Below are positions 1 to 9,679 of a DNA stretch of 64,000 bases, one piece after another. The notes beneath the pieces were generated by a model. That model worked only from the letters and a program-made list of their open reading frames with translations, was not told the origin of the DNA and did not search any database. The stretch spans positions 2,049,470-2,113,469 of the forward strand of contig NZ_AP018290.1 in NCBI RefSeq assembly GCF_002368415.1. The letters are read 5' to 3'. This DNA is from Calothrix sp. NIES-4105 (GTDB lineage: Bacteria; Cyanobacteriota; Cyanobacteriia; Cyanobacteriales; Nostocaceae). The position numbers and the translations under genes are program-made. Within the stretch, counting starts at the first letter, position 1; each line of letters starts with the position of its first letter.

Positions 1-423
1 CATGTTTTCGGTAGCTTGCATTTGAAAACGCACCACTCAGGAAAAAAAGACTTCCGTCATTACGCTGTTTTAGCGTTAAATTTCGATGTTCTTTTAGATG
101 GAGTTTTAGGCGCCATACCCTATGTTTTAACAGCAGCAGTTTTATGGCAATTTTCTCCTATTGGTGTTATTTGCGGATTAATTTTAGGTCAGTTACACGT
201 ATGGTGGAGACATACAACCGCTCTCAGTTGGCAAACTTCGCAATGGGTAGTTATAGTATGTAAGTTCTTATTTATCACCACCCCTGAAAGACACTGGTTG
301 CATCATGAAAAAACCACCATTGGTTACGGGGATATTTTTACCTTCTTTGAAAAACCTGCAAAAGCTTGGCTGTTTTGGCTACGTTTACTAAGAATTCGTT
401 TTCGCTTATTACAACAAGTTTAA
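1..423 (+). CDS. Fatty acid hydroxylase / sterol desaturase-like protein, 5' end missing
   Basis: The reading frame is open from base 1 to the stop at 421-423, so the gene begins before the window; about 140 C-terminal residues are visible. His clusters (HLKTHH near the left edge and ERHWLHHEK about 45 residues from the end) plus several hydrophobic segments match the histidine-box pattern of the membrane di-iron fatty acid hydroxylase superfamily. The segment GYGDIFTFFEK after the last box resembles the usual C-terminal end of that family. Substrate cannot be told. A second, different member of the superfamily lies at 26539-27294. Confidence 0.55.
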   Translation, partial: HVFGSLHLKTHHSGKKDFRHYAVLALNFDVLLDGVLGAIPYVLTAAVLWQFSPIGVICGLILGQLHVWWRHTTALSWQTSQWVVIVCKFLFITTPERHWLHHEKTTIGYGDIFTFFEKPAKAWLFWLRLLRIRFRLLQQV

Positions 424-426
424 TAA

Positions 427-510
427 TTGATCCCCCCAACAAGAACGCTCTGGAGGAGGGCTAAAAAACTCTTGTTCCCCCCTTCCACGCGCTCTGCTAA
501 AGGGGATCAA
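427..510. repeat. Inverted repeat with TTGATCCCC / GGGGATCAA arms
   Basis: TTGATCCCC at 427-435 is matched by GGGGATCAA at 502-510 around about 66 bases rich in C-runs. It sits directly after the stop of the first gene and before metY. It could fold as a large hairpin or be a dispersed intergenic repeat; no T-run marks it as a simple terminator. Confidence 0.5.
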
Positions 511-597
511 AAAACTTGCTTTCAGCATATAATATAGTGTAAAATTACGTAACTGTATCGGCTTACCGTAGATTAAAGTCTAAAATAAGCATATTAG

Positions 598-1899
<1,302 letters not shown>

Positions 1900-1902
1900 A
1901 AT

Positions 1903-2964
1903 ATGAATTATCAAGAATTTATTTCTCCTCAAACCGAATTTTTCAAGTTGCCTCAACCTTTTAGTTTAGAGTGTGGCGAAGTTTTGTTGGGGGTTGAGGT
2001 TGCTTATCGGACTTGGGGAAAATTAAATTCGTCAGGTGATAATGCTGTATTGATATGTCATGCTCTTACTGGTGGGGTTGATGCTTCCGACTGGTGGGAA
2101 CCTTTATTTGGTGCCAATAAAGCTTTTGACCCAGAGGTAGATTTTATTGTTTGCAGCAATGTTTTGGGAAGTTGTTATGGTACTACTGGTTCTGTTAGCA
2201 TTAACCCTCAAACAAACAGAGCATACGGCGCCAGTTTTCCTCAAATTACCATCCGCGATATGGTAAATTTACAAGCACATTTAATACAAGCTCTCTCGAT
2301 TCAACGTATTAAGTTAGTGATTGGTGGTTCTTTAGGAGGAATGCAAGTACTAGAATGGGCATTATTATATCCGAATTTGGTTGAAGCAATGGCGCCTATT
2401 GCGGTTTCCGGTCGTCATTCTGCTTGGTGTATTGGTTTAAGCGAAGCACAGCGACAAGCAATTTACGCTGACCCTAACTGGCTAGAAGGAAATTATACTC
2501 AAGATAAACAACCATCACAAGGTTTAGCTGTAGCTAGGATGATGGCAATGAGTACTTACCGTTCATGGGGTAGCTTTGAACATCGCTTTGAACGAAAACA
2601 AGATTTAAACGAATTTGCAATAAGTAGTTATTTGCAACATCAAGGGCAAAAGTTTATCCAAAGATTTGACGCGAATACTTACATTACTCTTACCCGCGCG
2701 ATGGATAGTCACGATATAGCTAGAGGTCGTGGTAGTTTTACTGATGTATTGGGTAATGTCAAGAAATCAACATTAGTAATAGCAATTGACTCAGATATTC
2801 TTTATCCACCACACGAACAACAGCAACTAGCAGCATTAATACCAAATGCTAAGTTTGCTTGGCTGAATTCACTTCACGGTCACGATGCATTTTTAATTAA
2901 TATGGCAGAACTTAATGACTTAGTAATAAATTTTCGGCATAAATTGGGGTTCTTTCGTTCTTAG
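1903..2964 (+). CDS. metX: Homoserine O-acetyltransferase (MetX)
   Basis: Alpha/beta-hydrolase-fold acyltransferase that activates homoserine, the step before MetY. 353 residues, typical length. The oxyanion/lid region CHALTGGVDASDWW, the nucleophile elbow GGSLGGMQ (Ser about residue 143) and the C-terminal Asp/His parts of the triad (AIDSDILYPP and LHGHDAFL) are all visible. Starts four bases after the metY stop, so translation is likely coupled. Acetyl rather than succinyl specificity is inferred from pairing with MetY. A hairpin terminator lies downstream at 3193-3225. Confidence 0.93.
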   Translation: MNYQEFISPQTEFFKLPQPFSLECGEVLLGVEVAYRTWGKLNSSGDNAVLICHALTGGVDASDWWEPLFGANKAFDPEVDFIVCSNVLGSCYGTTGSVSINPQTNRAYGASFPQITIRDMVNLQAHLIQALSIQRIKLVIGGSLGGMQVLEWALLYPNLVEAMAPIAVSGRHSAWCIGLSEAQRQAIYADPNWLEGNYTQDKQPSQGLAVARMMAMSTYRSWGSFEHRFERKQDLNEFAISSYLQHQGQKFIQRFDANTYITLTRAMDSHDIARGRGSFTDVLGNVKKSTLVIAIDSDILYPPHEQQQLAALIPNAKFAWLNSLHGHDAFLINMAELNDLVINFRHKLGFFRS

Positions 2965-3157
2965 CGTGCTAATTTTATAATCAAAATCGATAACTTTCCT
3001 TTAAAATCAAGGCTTACAGGTGCTTATAGCCTCAATTTTAGCCAGGATAAAAAATTTTAGTAAATAATGGCTGTAGTACAAGCCCTATAAGAGTTTTAAG
3101 CTTATTTTCTAGCTTCTTTAGCACGCTAAGTACGCAAGAGCCAACATCTCCTTGCTC

Positions 3158-3182
3158 GGTTCCGTTCCTCCACCCAACCTAC
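3158..3182. repeat. Copy of the GGTTCCGTTCCTCCACCC dispersed repeat
   Basis: The string GGTTCCGTTCCTCCACCC followed by AACCTACA also occurs near 5178-5209, with a variant near 5383-5411 and an inverted arm at 5331-5346. This is a short interspersed intergenic repeat of the kind common in filamentous cyanobacteria. Confidence 0.7.
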
Positions 3183-3192
3183 ATATATACAG

Positions 3193-3225
3193 AAAACCCG
3201 GTTTCTTTGAAGAAGTCGGGTTTTT
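3193..3225. terminator. Hairpin terminator between convergent metX and pentapeptide gene
   Basis: AAAACCCG (3193-3200) pairs with CGGGTTTT (3217-3224), ending in a T-run on the plus strand and with an A-run on the left that gives a T-run on the minus strand. Position between convergent genes suits a bidirectional terminator. Confidence 0.7.
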
Positions 3226-3247
3226 GATATTTTATATTTAGTGAGGC

Positions 3248-3886
3248 TTACTCAATCATCATTCCTGGAGGTAGTATTGCGTCTTCAAAATCTGCTCCTC
3301 TCAGGTTTGCTCCTTGGATATTGGCGCCGACTAAATTAACCTTTTCCATGTCGGCGTTTTGGAGATTTGCACCTGCTAAGTTTGTTCCTTGGAGGTTAGC
3401 TTTTTCTAAGTCTGCATCAATCAGGTTAGCATTTTCTAAATTTGCTCCTGCGATGTTTGTTTTACCTAAATCTACTCCTTGCAAGTTTGCACCTGCTAGG
3501 TTTGTTCCTTGTAAGTTTGCTCTTTCTAAATCTGCTCCGATTAAATTGGCGCCTTTCAAGTTCGCTTGTTGTAGGTTTGCATCTTTTAATACTGCTCCTG
3601 TCAGATTACATCCTACACATTCTTTAGTTTGTAGTAAGCGTGTAACATTGGTTTGGACAGATTCTATTGGCGCTGCTACAGTAGGTGCAACTGGAACTTC
3701 TACTGGAGTTGTTACAGGTACTTCTACTGAAGTTACAGGAGCTTCTACTGGAGCAGGAGGTCCAACAAGTGTTTTAGTTACAGCCATCGCACTAGGCTGA
3801 TTAAATAGAGAAACTCCTGCAACAAACACTATAAATGCTGTTGTTAAAATCCAGTTTTTTAATTTTTTTGAAATAGACGTTTTCAT
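3248..3886 (-). CDS. Secreted pentapeptide-repeat protein
   Basis: 212 residues. The N-terminus has lysines, a hydrophobic stretch and a plausible AMA cleavage site near residue 35, so it is probably exported. A Pro/Val/Thr-rich linker (about 40-75) follows, with repeated V-E-V-P-V-type units. A short C-V-G-C motif then leads into about 20 pentapeptide repeats of the A(D/N)LxX type (about 90-205), expected to fold as a right-handed beta-helix. The Cys pair just ahead of the repeats is common in cyanobacterial proteins of this class. Function unknown; a periplasmic or surface structural/interaction role is inferred. A good SD (AGGAGAAAG) precedes the ATG. Confidence 0.85.
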   Translation of the reverse strand: MKTSISKKLKNWILTTAFIVFVAGVSLFNQPSAMAVTKTLVGPPAPVEAPVTSVEVPVTTPVEVPVAPTVAAPIESVQTNVTRLLQTKECVGCNLTGAVLKDANLQQANLKGANLIGADLERANLQGTNLAGANLQGVDLGKTNIAGANLENANLIDADLEKANLQGTNLAGANLQNADMEKVNLVGANIQGANLRGADFEDAILPPGMMIE

Positions 3887-4050
3887 TTCTTTCTCCTAAT
3901 GATAAGTAACTAAACTAAACACATTTATTTGAGTCACAATTTAAATGTAGACTTTATTTCTGATAATAACAAACATTATTTTTTTTCAAATCCATAAATA
4001 GAAACTATCTTTAACAATAGTAATTTTAAACTACTAATAGTTCAAAATCA

Positions 4051-4091
4051 AAAAACGTTCTGCTATATTACCAAGAAAGGAGAACGTTTTT
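4051..4091 (-). terminator. Terminator downstream of the cadD-like gene
   Basis: AAAAACGTTCT (4051-4061) and AGAACGTTTTT (4081-4091) form an 11-bp perfect stem; on the minus strand it ends in a T-run just past the transporter stop at 4119. Confidence 0.75.
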
Positions 4092-4118
4092 ATTAATTAT
4101 AATATTTTTGTACTGAGT

Positions 4119-4787
4119 TTATGATCCAAAACCAGGAAAAAGGCGATAGCTTTCACTTTTTATTAAGATTGAACATCCCAACCATATCAATACTAATGGG
4201 AAGACTTTACGACCATAGCGAGCTAGAAGTGGCGCCATCAAAGGATTATTAGTCATGCGATAAGAAAGAAAACACCAAACTCCAATTGTTAGGTAGCAAA
4301 CTGCAAGGATTACACCCAAACTGTTAATAGTGCTAGTAGCGAACAAAGGTACATAGATTCCGATATTGTTTCCTCCATTGGCAATGGTTACAGCAGAAAC
4401 TCGGTAGGTCTGACGATCGCGCAGAGTTGCCCACAGCGATTTGTTTGGGCGCCGAGGTTTGTCAAGAGTCATATCAAGTGATACATCTTGAATTACTTCG
4501 TCCGAATCCCGACTCATTAGGTTAGTGATACCAATGATGATTGGAAGGAAACCAAGCAATCCAATCCACATTTCTGGAACAATTAAACCACCGAAGAAAC
4601 CAGGTAGACTAGCAGAAACTAATGCAGTAAACCCAATAAATTCACCGACAACAACATGCTTAGGACGGAAATGGCGATTAACTTTACCAAAAAATGCCGT
4701 CAAGTATACGTTGTCGTCAAAAGTAGTTGCAAACGCAGTAGAAGCCCCAACAAGTACTGTACTAAATAGCCAATCCATAATTGTCAC
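4119..4787 (-). CDS. CadD-family cadmium resistance transporter-like membrane protein
   Basis: 222 residues, five to six hydrophobic segments. It begins with a membrane segment carrying AFATTFDDNVYL, has a hydrophilic loop at about 105-135 (DKPRRPNKSLW) and then the segment IANGGNNIGIYVPLF. The FDDN and NGGNNIGIY motifs are the recognisable signature of the CadD/cadmium-resistance transporter family (PF03596). By family knowledge it would export Cd2+ or another small cation across the inner membrane; the real substrate is not shown. No metal regulator is adjacent, and the 0.8-kb upstream region is repeat-rich. Confidence 0.75.
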   Translation of the reverse strand: MTIMDWLFSTVLVGASTAFATTFDDNVYLTAFFGKVNRHFRPKHVVVGEFIGFTALVSASLPGFFGGLIVPEMWIGLLGFLPIIIGITNLMSRDSDEVIQDVSLDMTLDKPRRPNKSLWATLRDRQTYRVSAVTIANGGNNIGIYVPLFATSTINSLGVILAVCYLTIGVWCFLSYRMTNNPLMAPLLARYGRKVFPLVLIWLGCSILIKSESYRLFPGFGS

Positions 4788-5603
4788 TCACAATAATTTA
4801 ATAGTTTTCTCCAGTTTTTCTTGCTTCTTGAAGCGATGCAAGTTTTTGGTTTGATTTTAAATTTTACTCAGCATTCGCTAAGGGTTGTTATTAATATTTA
4901 TTAATTATGTATCCAGTGAAATTTATTCATAATATTTATTCCTTTCTATTAATAATTGTAAAAGTTAAGTTTCTGTGAACTCAGTTAATATTTTGGGCAT
5001 CAGTTGTTTTGTATCTGATGACTTAAATATTACTGCTTTCATTCTTATAACTGCAAATATTATTTTTTTTTAAAACGATAAATAAAAGTGATTAAGAGCT
5101 ACAAACAATAATTCCAACTTGCTTTATCAGTCGGGAGTTGGAGTTTATGGGGCGCCTTACAATATTGCGATATGTGTGTTGGGTTCCGTTCCTCCACCCA
5201 ACCTACACAATACTCCTAACTCATCAAGTGTACTATTTGCATAAATTAGAACATAAATACTAAAATTCTCACCACCATTCGCAATAGTCGATATTATGAA
5301 GTTTAGATTAATTTAAGGGAGACTCCAAACTGTAGGTTGGGTGGAGCCACAGAGTACACCAACGCGCTCGGCAAGACAATTTGTTGGGTTCCGTTTCTCC
5401 ACTCAACCTACGCTCTAACGTTCAATTACTTGTATTTATCGATTTAAAAATATATTATGTTTGATTTTTTGATTTATAGAAGGTAATTTTGTACTTAAAA
5501 TGGTAAGTATAAATATGGATAAAAATTTAAACCTGCGATAGAAGTCAAAAAGAATCAACATACGCTACACAAATGTGATGACATAAAAGTCAAGGAGGAA
5601 ACC
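4788..5603. other. Repeat-rich intergenic region without a convincing gene
   Basis: 816 bases with no supported ORF. AT-rich near the cadD start; from about 5140 it carries copies of the GTTGGGTTCCGTTCC repeat (5178-5209) and an inverted pair made of TGTAGGTTGGGTGGAG (5331-5346) and CTCCACTCAACCTAC (5397-5411). The last 100 bases should hold the promoter of the secreted protein at 5604. Confidence 0.6.
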
Positions 5604-6251
5604 ATGAAATTATTCAGCTATCTTTTACTCGTTTTAGTTATTATCCTAAATCTTCTCTTTGCTGAACCATCATTTGCTGATGCTCCCAAAATTACCAAAA
5701 CTCCTGAGTACAAAGAGTTATCAAGAAAACTCGACACTCTCCAAGACCAACTCGAAGCTGCAAAATCTGGAGAATCATTATTAGGGAATTTTACAGTTGA
5801 AGACCTTCAAAAGCGAGTTGACGAATTGTCTTTTCAAAAATATGCCTTAGAAAAAGGAGTCAACTGGGGTCAATGTCGTAACGAAACAGGAGAAACAATT
5901 GCTGTTTATGGTCCGAAACCTGAAAAATCCAAATCTGAGTATGATAATGCACTATACTTTTTAGGCTCAGGTGAATCTACAGGAATGGGATGGGATTGTC
6001 AAGGTATATTTGTACCAAATGGCACTAAAATCGCAAGTTTAAATACTGATGGTGCTGTAGTAATCAAAAATTTGAAAGGTACTCAATTAATAGCTAGAAC
6101 TAACCCTGACAAAGATGGAATTGAATTGAATATCAATCCTGATAAAGTTTTTAAATCGGGAGATATTAACTGGTACATACCCAACGTGTCCTCGAAAAGT
6201 ATTTCTACTAGAGTTACCGACGTTCCTAATGGCAGTTTAGAATCTGATTAA
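5604..6251 (+). CDS. Secreted protein with coiled-coil segment, function unknown
   Basis: 215 residues, not recognised as a named family. Residues 1-26 form a clear signal peptide (hydrophobic core LLVLVIILNLLF, then a plausible SFA-DA cleavage). Residues 30-75 are charged and heptad-like (YKELSRKLDTLQDQLEAAK), suggesting a coiled coil. The rest is a compact soluble domain with two Cys (WGQCRNETG and WDCQGIFVP) that could form a disulfide. The start is well set: AAGGAGGAAACC directly precedes the ATG. Monocistronic, followed by a perfect palindrome at 6272-6297. Confidence 0.75.
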   Translation: MKLFSYLLLVLVIILNLLFAEPSFADAPKITKTPEYKELSRKLDTLQDQLEAAKSGESLLGNFTVEDLQKRVDELSFQKYALEKGVNWGQCRNETGETIAVYGPKPEKSKSEYDNALYFLGSGESTGMGWDCQGIFVPNGTKIASLNTDGAVVIKNLKGTQLIARTNPDKDGIELNINPDKVFKSGDINWYIPNVSSKSISTRVTDVPNGSLESD

Positions 6252-6271
6252 AACATAAATTGCATATAATA

Positions 6272-6297
6272 TAGAGACGTGATTAATCACGTCTCTA
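6272..6297. repeat. 26-bp perfect palindrome, likely terminator-type dispersed repeat
   Basis: The sequence TAGAGACGTGATT is followed at once by its reverse complement. It lies between the stop of the secreted protein and the end of the convergent small membrane gene. A decayed relative (TAGACGCGATTTAAC) is visible at about 29343. Confidence 0.75.
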
Positions 6298-6310
6298 CGG
6301 TCTTAACCAG

Positions 6311-6613
6311 TTATGCATTCAAAACTTGGTCGATTATTTCTCTAAACCGAGGGATAGCTTCTTGTACAAAGCTATTTAATTGTTCGGTTGGTATTGAAAA
6401 CGAACCATTAGACATGGTTGAACTTAAACAAAAAATACCAACAACCAAAGCTAGCAATCTTCCAAAACAGCCAGGATTAATTTCAATAAACAAAAGTTTT
6501 GCTTGCCCAATAATCGCGATTGCCAAGCAGACTATACCAGATATCAACAACAAGTTATTCACAGCTTTATTCAAACATTCAAACAATTGATTAACTCCAT
6601 AATAGCGAATCAT
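6311..6613 (-). CDS. Small membrane protein, function unknown
   Basis: About 100 residues from the ATG whose complement is at 6611-6613. Two hydrophobic segments are visible (NLLLISGIVCLAIAIIG and CFGRLLALVVGIFCLSS), then a polar tail ending FREIIDQVLNA. Its start codon shares the palindrome CATG (6611-6614) with the start of the divergent PAP2 gene, so the two ATGs overlap. A TTG-type start a few codons upstream would overlap further. The overlap leaves each promoter and RBS inside the other gene, which lowers confidence. The antisense frame is also open but has no recognisable features. Confidence 0.5.
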   Translation of the reverse strand: MIRYYGVNQLFECLNKAVNNLLLISGIVCLAIAIIGQAKLLFIEINPGCFGRLLALVVGIFCLSSTMSNGSFSIPTEQLNSFVQEAIPRFREIIDQVLNA

Positions 6614-7352
6614 GAAAGTAGAAAACAAAAATCTTCCAGAAATCGAAAATCAAAAGTTTAACTTTGATAATGGTATAAAATTTATCACGAAGTTATTAAC
6701 TAATAACTGGCGCCCGTTATTACTGCTAGCAATAGGAGTTTATATTCCTTTACAAATCTTTGAACTCATGGCTACTAAGCTATGGCAATATGAAGCTGGT
6801 TTTCCCTTCGATGTACCAATTTTGATGGCAATTCATCAAACAGTAAATTCACAGCTTGACATTTTTGCCGTCACCTTAGCTAAAATTGGTTCTCCAAAGA
6901 CTTTAGTGCCAGTTTTGCTTGTACTAAATCTAGTATTAGTTTTTAGCAAGAGATGGCGCCTGTCTGCTTATGTATTAACAGCAGGTTTAGGAAGTGCAAC
7001 AATTAATCATGCCGCGAAAGTGTTCTTTCATCGCGTGCGTCCTCACCTTTGGGAGTCAACATACCACAAAACGAGTTTTGCATTTCCTAGCGGTCATGCA
7101 ATGGCAAGTTTTACATTTGCAGCAATTTTAATCGTCTTAGCTTGGCATACTCGTTGGCGTTTACTCGCTTTTATATTTGGCGCCGCTTTTGTACCAGGAG
7201 TTGCTTGGACACGATTATATTTAGCAGTTCATTTTCCTAGCGATATCCTAGCAGGATGGTTAGTTGCACTTGCTTGGGTTGTAGGTGTTTACGCAATAAT
7301 TCGACCGCACAAAAATCAGACGAATTTAACAAGTGAAGAGGTTCAAGTCTAA
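6612..7352 (+). CDS. PAP2-family membrane phosphatase
   Basis: 246 residues with five or six hydrophobic segments. The three phosphatase motifs of the PAP2/haloperoxidase family are present in order: K-V-F-F-H-R-V-R-P (about 137-145), PSGHAMASF (about 159-167) and TRLYLAVHFPSDILAG (about 201-216) with the catalytic His and Asp. By family, it dephosphorylates a lipid phosphate such as phosphatidate or undecaprenyl pyrophosphate at the outer face of the inner membrane; which one cannot be told. The ATG overlaps the start of the divergent small gene. Confidence 0.88.
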   Translation: MKVENKNLPEIENQKFNFDNGIKFITKLLTNNWRPLLLLAIGVYIPLQIFELMATKLWQYEAGFPFDVPILMAIHQTVNSQLDIFAVTLAKIGSPKTLVPVLLVLNLVLVFSKRWRLSAYVLTAGLGSATINHAAKVFFHRVRPHLWESTYHKTSFAFPSGHAMASFTFAAILIVLAWHTRWRLLAFIFGAAFVPGVAWTRLYLAVHFPSDILAGWLVALAWVVGVYAIIRPHKNQTNLTSEEVQV

Positions 7353-7357
7353 TCGTA

Positions 7358-7376
7358 AGGTGGGCACTGCCCACCT
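7358..7376. repeat. GGTGGGC-A-CTGCCCACC palindrome, probable terminator
   Basis: AGGTGGGCA pairs with TGCCCACCT just after the PAP2 stop. Other family members are at 19376-19395, 19422-19438, 26488-26539 and 48958-48974, nearly always in 3' flanks. Confidence 0.7.
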
Positions 7377-7381
7377 ACCCA

Positions 7382-8178
7382 TTAAACAGTAAAATAAAAA
7401 GTGGCGCCAAAACCAACACTACCTTCAGCCCAAATTTTACCTTCATGACGGTTGATGATCCGTTGTACTGTTGCTAAACCTATACCAGTACCTTCAAATT
7501 CAGCTTCTGAATGCAGTCTCTGAAAGGGAACAAATAATTTGTCCTGGTACTTCATGTTAAATCCGGCGCCATTATCGCGGACAAAGTAAATTGGTGATTT
7601 ACATGCGCTGCCGTCTTGATTTTCAACAATGCCAAACTCAATACGCGCGTATTCAGTATTTTTAGTATATTTCCACGCATTGCCAATTAATGAGCTAGCA
7701 GTAAAGCTTGGTGTACATCTCCTACATATGCATTTTGCTTTTTGCCATTGATATACCAAGGACGGGTAGAGACATCAAAACCTTCTAAAATTCCACCAGT
7801 CGCAACAGCCACTTTACCTTCTGGATTCGCTAGACCAATCCAAGCATAATCATTATAGGTATTTTGCAATTTTTCTATAAACGCTCGCTTGGCATTAAGA
7901 GAATCAGGTTTATACAAAGTTTCTAGACTAGCAGCAATTTGAATATCGCGATAACGCTCAAACATTCCTCGGTCGAGCTTATCTGCCATCTGGTAAGATA
8001 AATGGGCAAAGAATTTTCCAGTCGAAGCCTCTAATTGCTTACTCGCTGTATAGCCAACAAGTAAACTAAATAAAATTGAAAGTATTAAGGCTACACTACC
8101 AATTGCCAGACCCAGACGTAACCTAAAATTTCTGCGTGGGTCAACGCCAGCAAAAACGCGGCGCCAATTAATATTCAT
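7382..8178 (-). pseudogene. Sensor histidine kinase with internal deletion (Cache sensor fused out of frame to ATPase domain)
   Basis: Two overlapping minus-strand frames together make a broken kinase. The 5' part (from the ATG at 8178) has an N-terminal membrane segment (VALILSILFSLLVGYT) and a Cache-like extracellular domain ending in [21 protein letters not shown]. At about 7700 that frame stops. The 3' part, in another frame, starts abruptly at LIGNAWKYT (N box) and runs through [15 protein letters not shown] and [12 protein letters not shown] to a normal C-terminus. The second half of the sensor, second membrane segment, HAMP and the DHp domain with the phospho-His are all missing. A deletion joining ALLL to SSLIGNAW explains this. 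I see no way it could phosphorylate itself. Confidence 0.85.
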
Positions 8179-8459
8179 GAAGTAACCTAAAATCTGTGCG
8201 CTTTTATATATTATGTCGCTTTTACACTAGCAGTGGTAGGCTCGAAAAGTAAAGAAATGTATCTGGCAACGGATGTAACGGATGTAGCGGATGAGGTGTT
8301 TGTATGAACGAGACTTTTTTGGCGGCGCCTCTAATAACGAATAAACTATCTGTAGATTTACTTGTAAATTGCGAGAATCAGTATTTAATTCCAAATCCGA
8401 AGCATCCTGACTATCCAGTATTTCGTATTTAAAAGATATATCTAACAGCAAATTTAAGT
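8179..8459. other. Intergenic region past a truncated ATP-grasp gene
   Basis: No supportable gene. Minus-strand frames here do not restore the missing end of the upstream ATP-grasp gene. A small tandem array of ACGGATGTA-like units lies at about 8270-8295. Confidence 0.5.
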
Positions 8460-9245
8460 CTACAGAACCAACGGAATGTAAAGAAGATCCCAACCTGCAA
8501 ACTCTAAACCTAACGCAGCAGTCACATTTATAATTTTGTGGTGTAAGGATTCTGGCAATTCCCACTCAATATACTCAGCATCCTCATAAAAATGCCGATA
8601 GTCTACCTCTGGACATTTTATTAACTCCGCATGAACTTGATTTCCTACTACATGCGCGCGCACATCCGCACCTGCAATATATCTTTGCAAATGTACTGGC
8701 CCTTGATGGGGGTGAAAATTGACAAACTCAAGAGGTTGTACCAATCTAGTATCTGCGCGAATACCCGATGTAGTCTTAACAATTGTTAATCCTGCGTTTG
8801 CGAACTCAGTTAGAACTTCTGGGTTAGAACTAGTAATACTTTCAGCAACTTGGAAACCATTTGATTGTAGATGAAATTCATGAAGCGGTTTTGAGAAATT
8901 ATTGGCGCCAGCACCAGGACGATTAATAACTATACCAGGAATATGTTCCAGCCAGGAGCTAAGTGCAGCTAGGAGACTTTTCCATCGCATAGCATCGTGT
9001 AAATCTGATTGTACGGTTGAAAGGTCAATCAAACGGCAATAATAAGAGCAGCACGGATTTAATTCGTACTTTTGACCCGAATAACTTATCCAACTTAAAT
9101 TATCATCTGGTAATGCTAGGCACCAATCTCCATTTTGCACAACTTCGCGTAAATTAATGACTTGTAAAGAGGCGCTACGAGATTGAGTATGGTTAACAAA
9201 ATGACAAAAAGTGCGGTCTGAATCAAGACCAATTGCGTAAATCAT
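8460..9245 (-). CDS. ATP-grasp-like ligase, C-terminus apparently truncated
   Basis: 261 residues from the ATG at 9245 (MIYAIGLDSDRTF). This start is chosen because ATGA overlaps the stop of the preceding 47-codon ORF. The N-terminal ~110 residues are a pre-ATP-grasp region. INRPGAGANNFSKP, TIVKTTSGIRADTRLV, GPVHLQRYIAGADVRAHVVG and GLEFAGWDLL then match the ATP-binding and central strands of RimK-like ATP-grasp enzymes. The usual final strand with the metal-binding E-x-N is absent: the frame ends IPLVL and a stop right after GWDLLY. Members usually make amide or peptide bonds; the substrate is unknown. The truncation may make it inactive. Confidence 0.65.
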   Translation of the reverse strand: MIYAIGLDSDRTFCHFVNHTQSRSASLQVINLREVVQNGDWCLALPDDNLSWISYSGQKYELNPCCSYYCRLIDLSTVQSDLHDAMRWKSLLAALSSWLEHIPGIVINRPGAGANNFSKPLHEFHLQSNGFQVAESITSSNPEVLTEFANAGLTIVKTTSGIRADTRLVQPLEFVNFHPHQGPVHLQRYIAGADVRAHVVGNQVHAELIKCPEVDYRHFYEDAEYIEWELPESLHHKIINVTAALGLEFAGWDLLYIPLVL

Positions 9246-9385
9246 GAGAAAATTGTCTCCAAAAGTGCGGGAGCAAAATCTGACCAAACAAACTGTATTT
9301 CTTCCAGTGATGGATAAGGGTTTATACGAGCAACGTTGGCATTTTCTAGGCTGCTATCGATACTCCAAGTTATGGCGCCAAACAC
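9242..9385 (-). CDS. Small 47-codon ORF coupled to the ATP-grasp gene
   Basis: GTG start at 9383-9385 immediately after the TAA of the preceding gene, and TGA at 9242-9244 overlapping the ATG of the ATP-grasp gene as ATGA. The translation begins FGAITWSIDSSLENANVARI and ends in LLETIFS, with no Cys, no signal peptide and no recognised motif. Tight placement on both sides suggests it is translated as part of a three-gene operon. It could be a peptide substrate or partner of the ATP-grasp enzyme, or the remnant of a larger gene. It lacks the known microviridin-type core motif. Confidence 0.5.
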   Translation of the reverse strand: MFGAITWSIDSSLENANVARINPYPSLEEIQFVWSDFAPALLETIFS

Positions 9386-9679
9386 TTAATCTAAGTTTCT
9401 TAACAGCGAAATAGTTTTTTCCTCTAACTGCAAATGTTCGAGTCCTACATTAGTACAACGCCATGCTTTATCTTCTAAAACAATGACAATTTCATATTCG
9501 AGGTTACTATCTACCCAAGTTGCGCGAAATGGTCCAACACCTTCAGGAATTTCTGGATATGCAGCAGTGTTATAGCTAATTAAATCTTGGAGATACCATT
9601 GTTTATTAAGTAACACTTGTGATGATGATGTAACTTGCGAAGAAAAAATTTCTAAATTAGTATCTAAATCACTCCACAT
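9386..9679 (-). CDS. Hypothetical protein, first gene of the ATP-grasp operon
   Basis: 97 residues, soluble and acidic; not recognised. The central part (YEIVIVLEDKAWRCTNVGLE) looks like a small beta-rich domain. Its TAA is followed with no gap by the GTG of the 47-codon ORF, so it is the probable leading gene of a three-gene minus-strand unit (9679 to 8460). I cannot assign a function. Confidence 0.6.
   Translation of the reverse strand: MWSDLDTNLEIFSSQVTSSSQVLLNKQWYLQDLISYNTAAYPEIPEGVGPFRATWVDSNLEYEIVIVLEDKAWRCTNVGLEHLQLEEKTISLLRNLD

Noticed and set aside
3321-3800. Long plus-strand ORF (about 159 codons) opposite the secreted pentapeptide gene
   Set aside because: It mirrors the repetitive codons of the minus-strand pentapeptide repeats; the minus product has a signal peptide and family features.
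6279-6590. Plus-strand ORF of about 103 codons starting in the 6272 palindrome
   Set aside because: Antisense to the small membrane protein, which has clear hydrophobic segments; no RBS or family features here.
8227-8565. Minus-strand ORF that might continue the truncated ATP-grasp gene by frameshift
   Set aside because: The translation lacks the expected E-x-N metal-binding end and looks non-coding; it does not restore the family.
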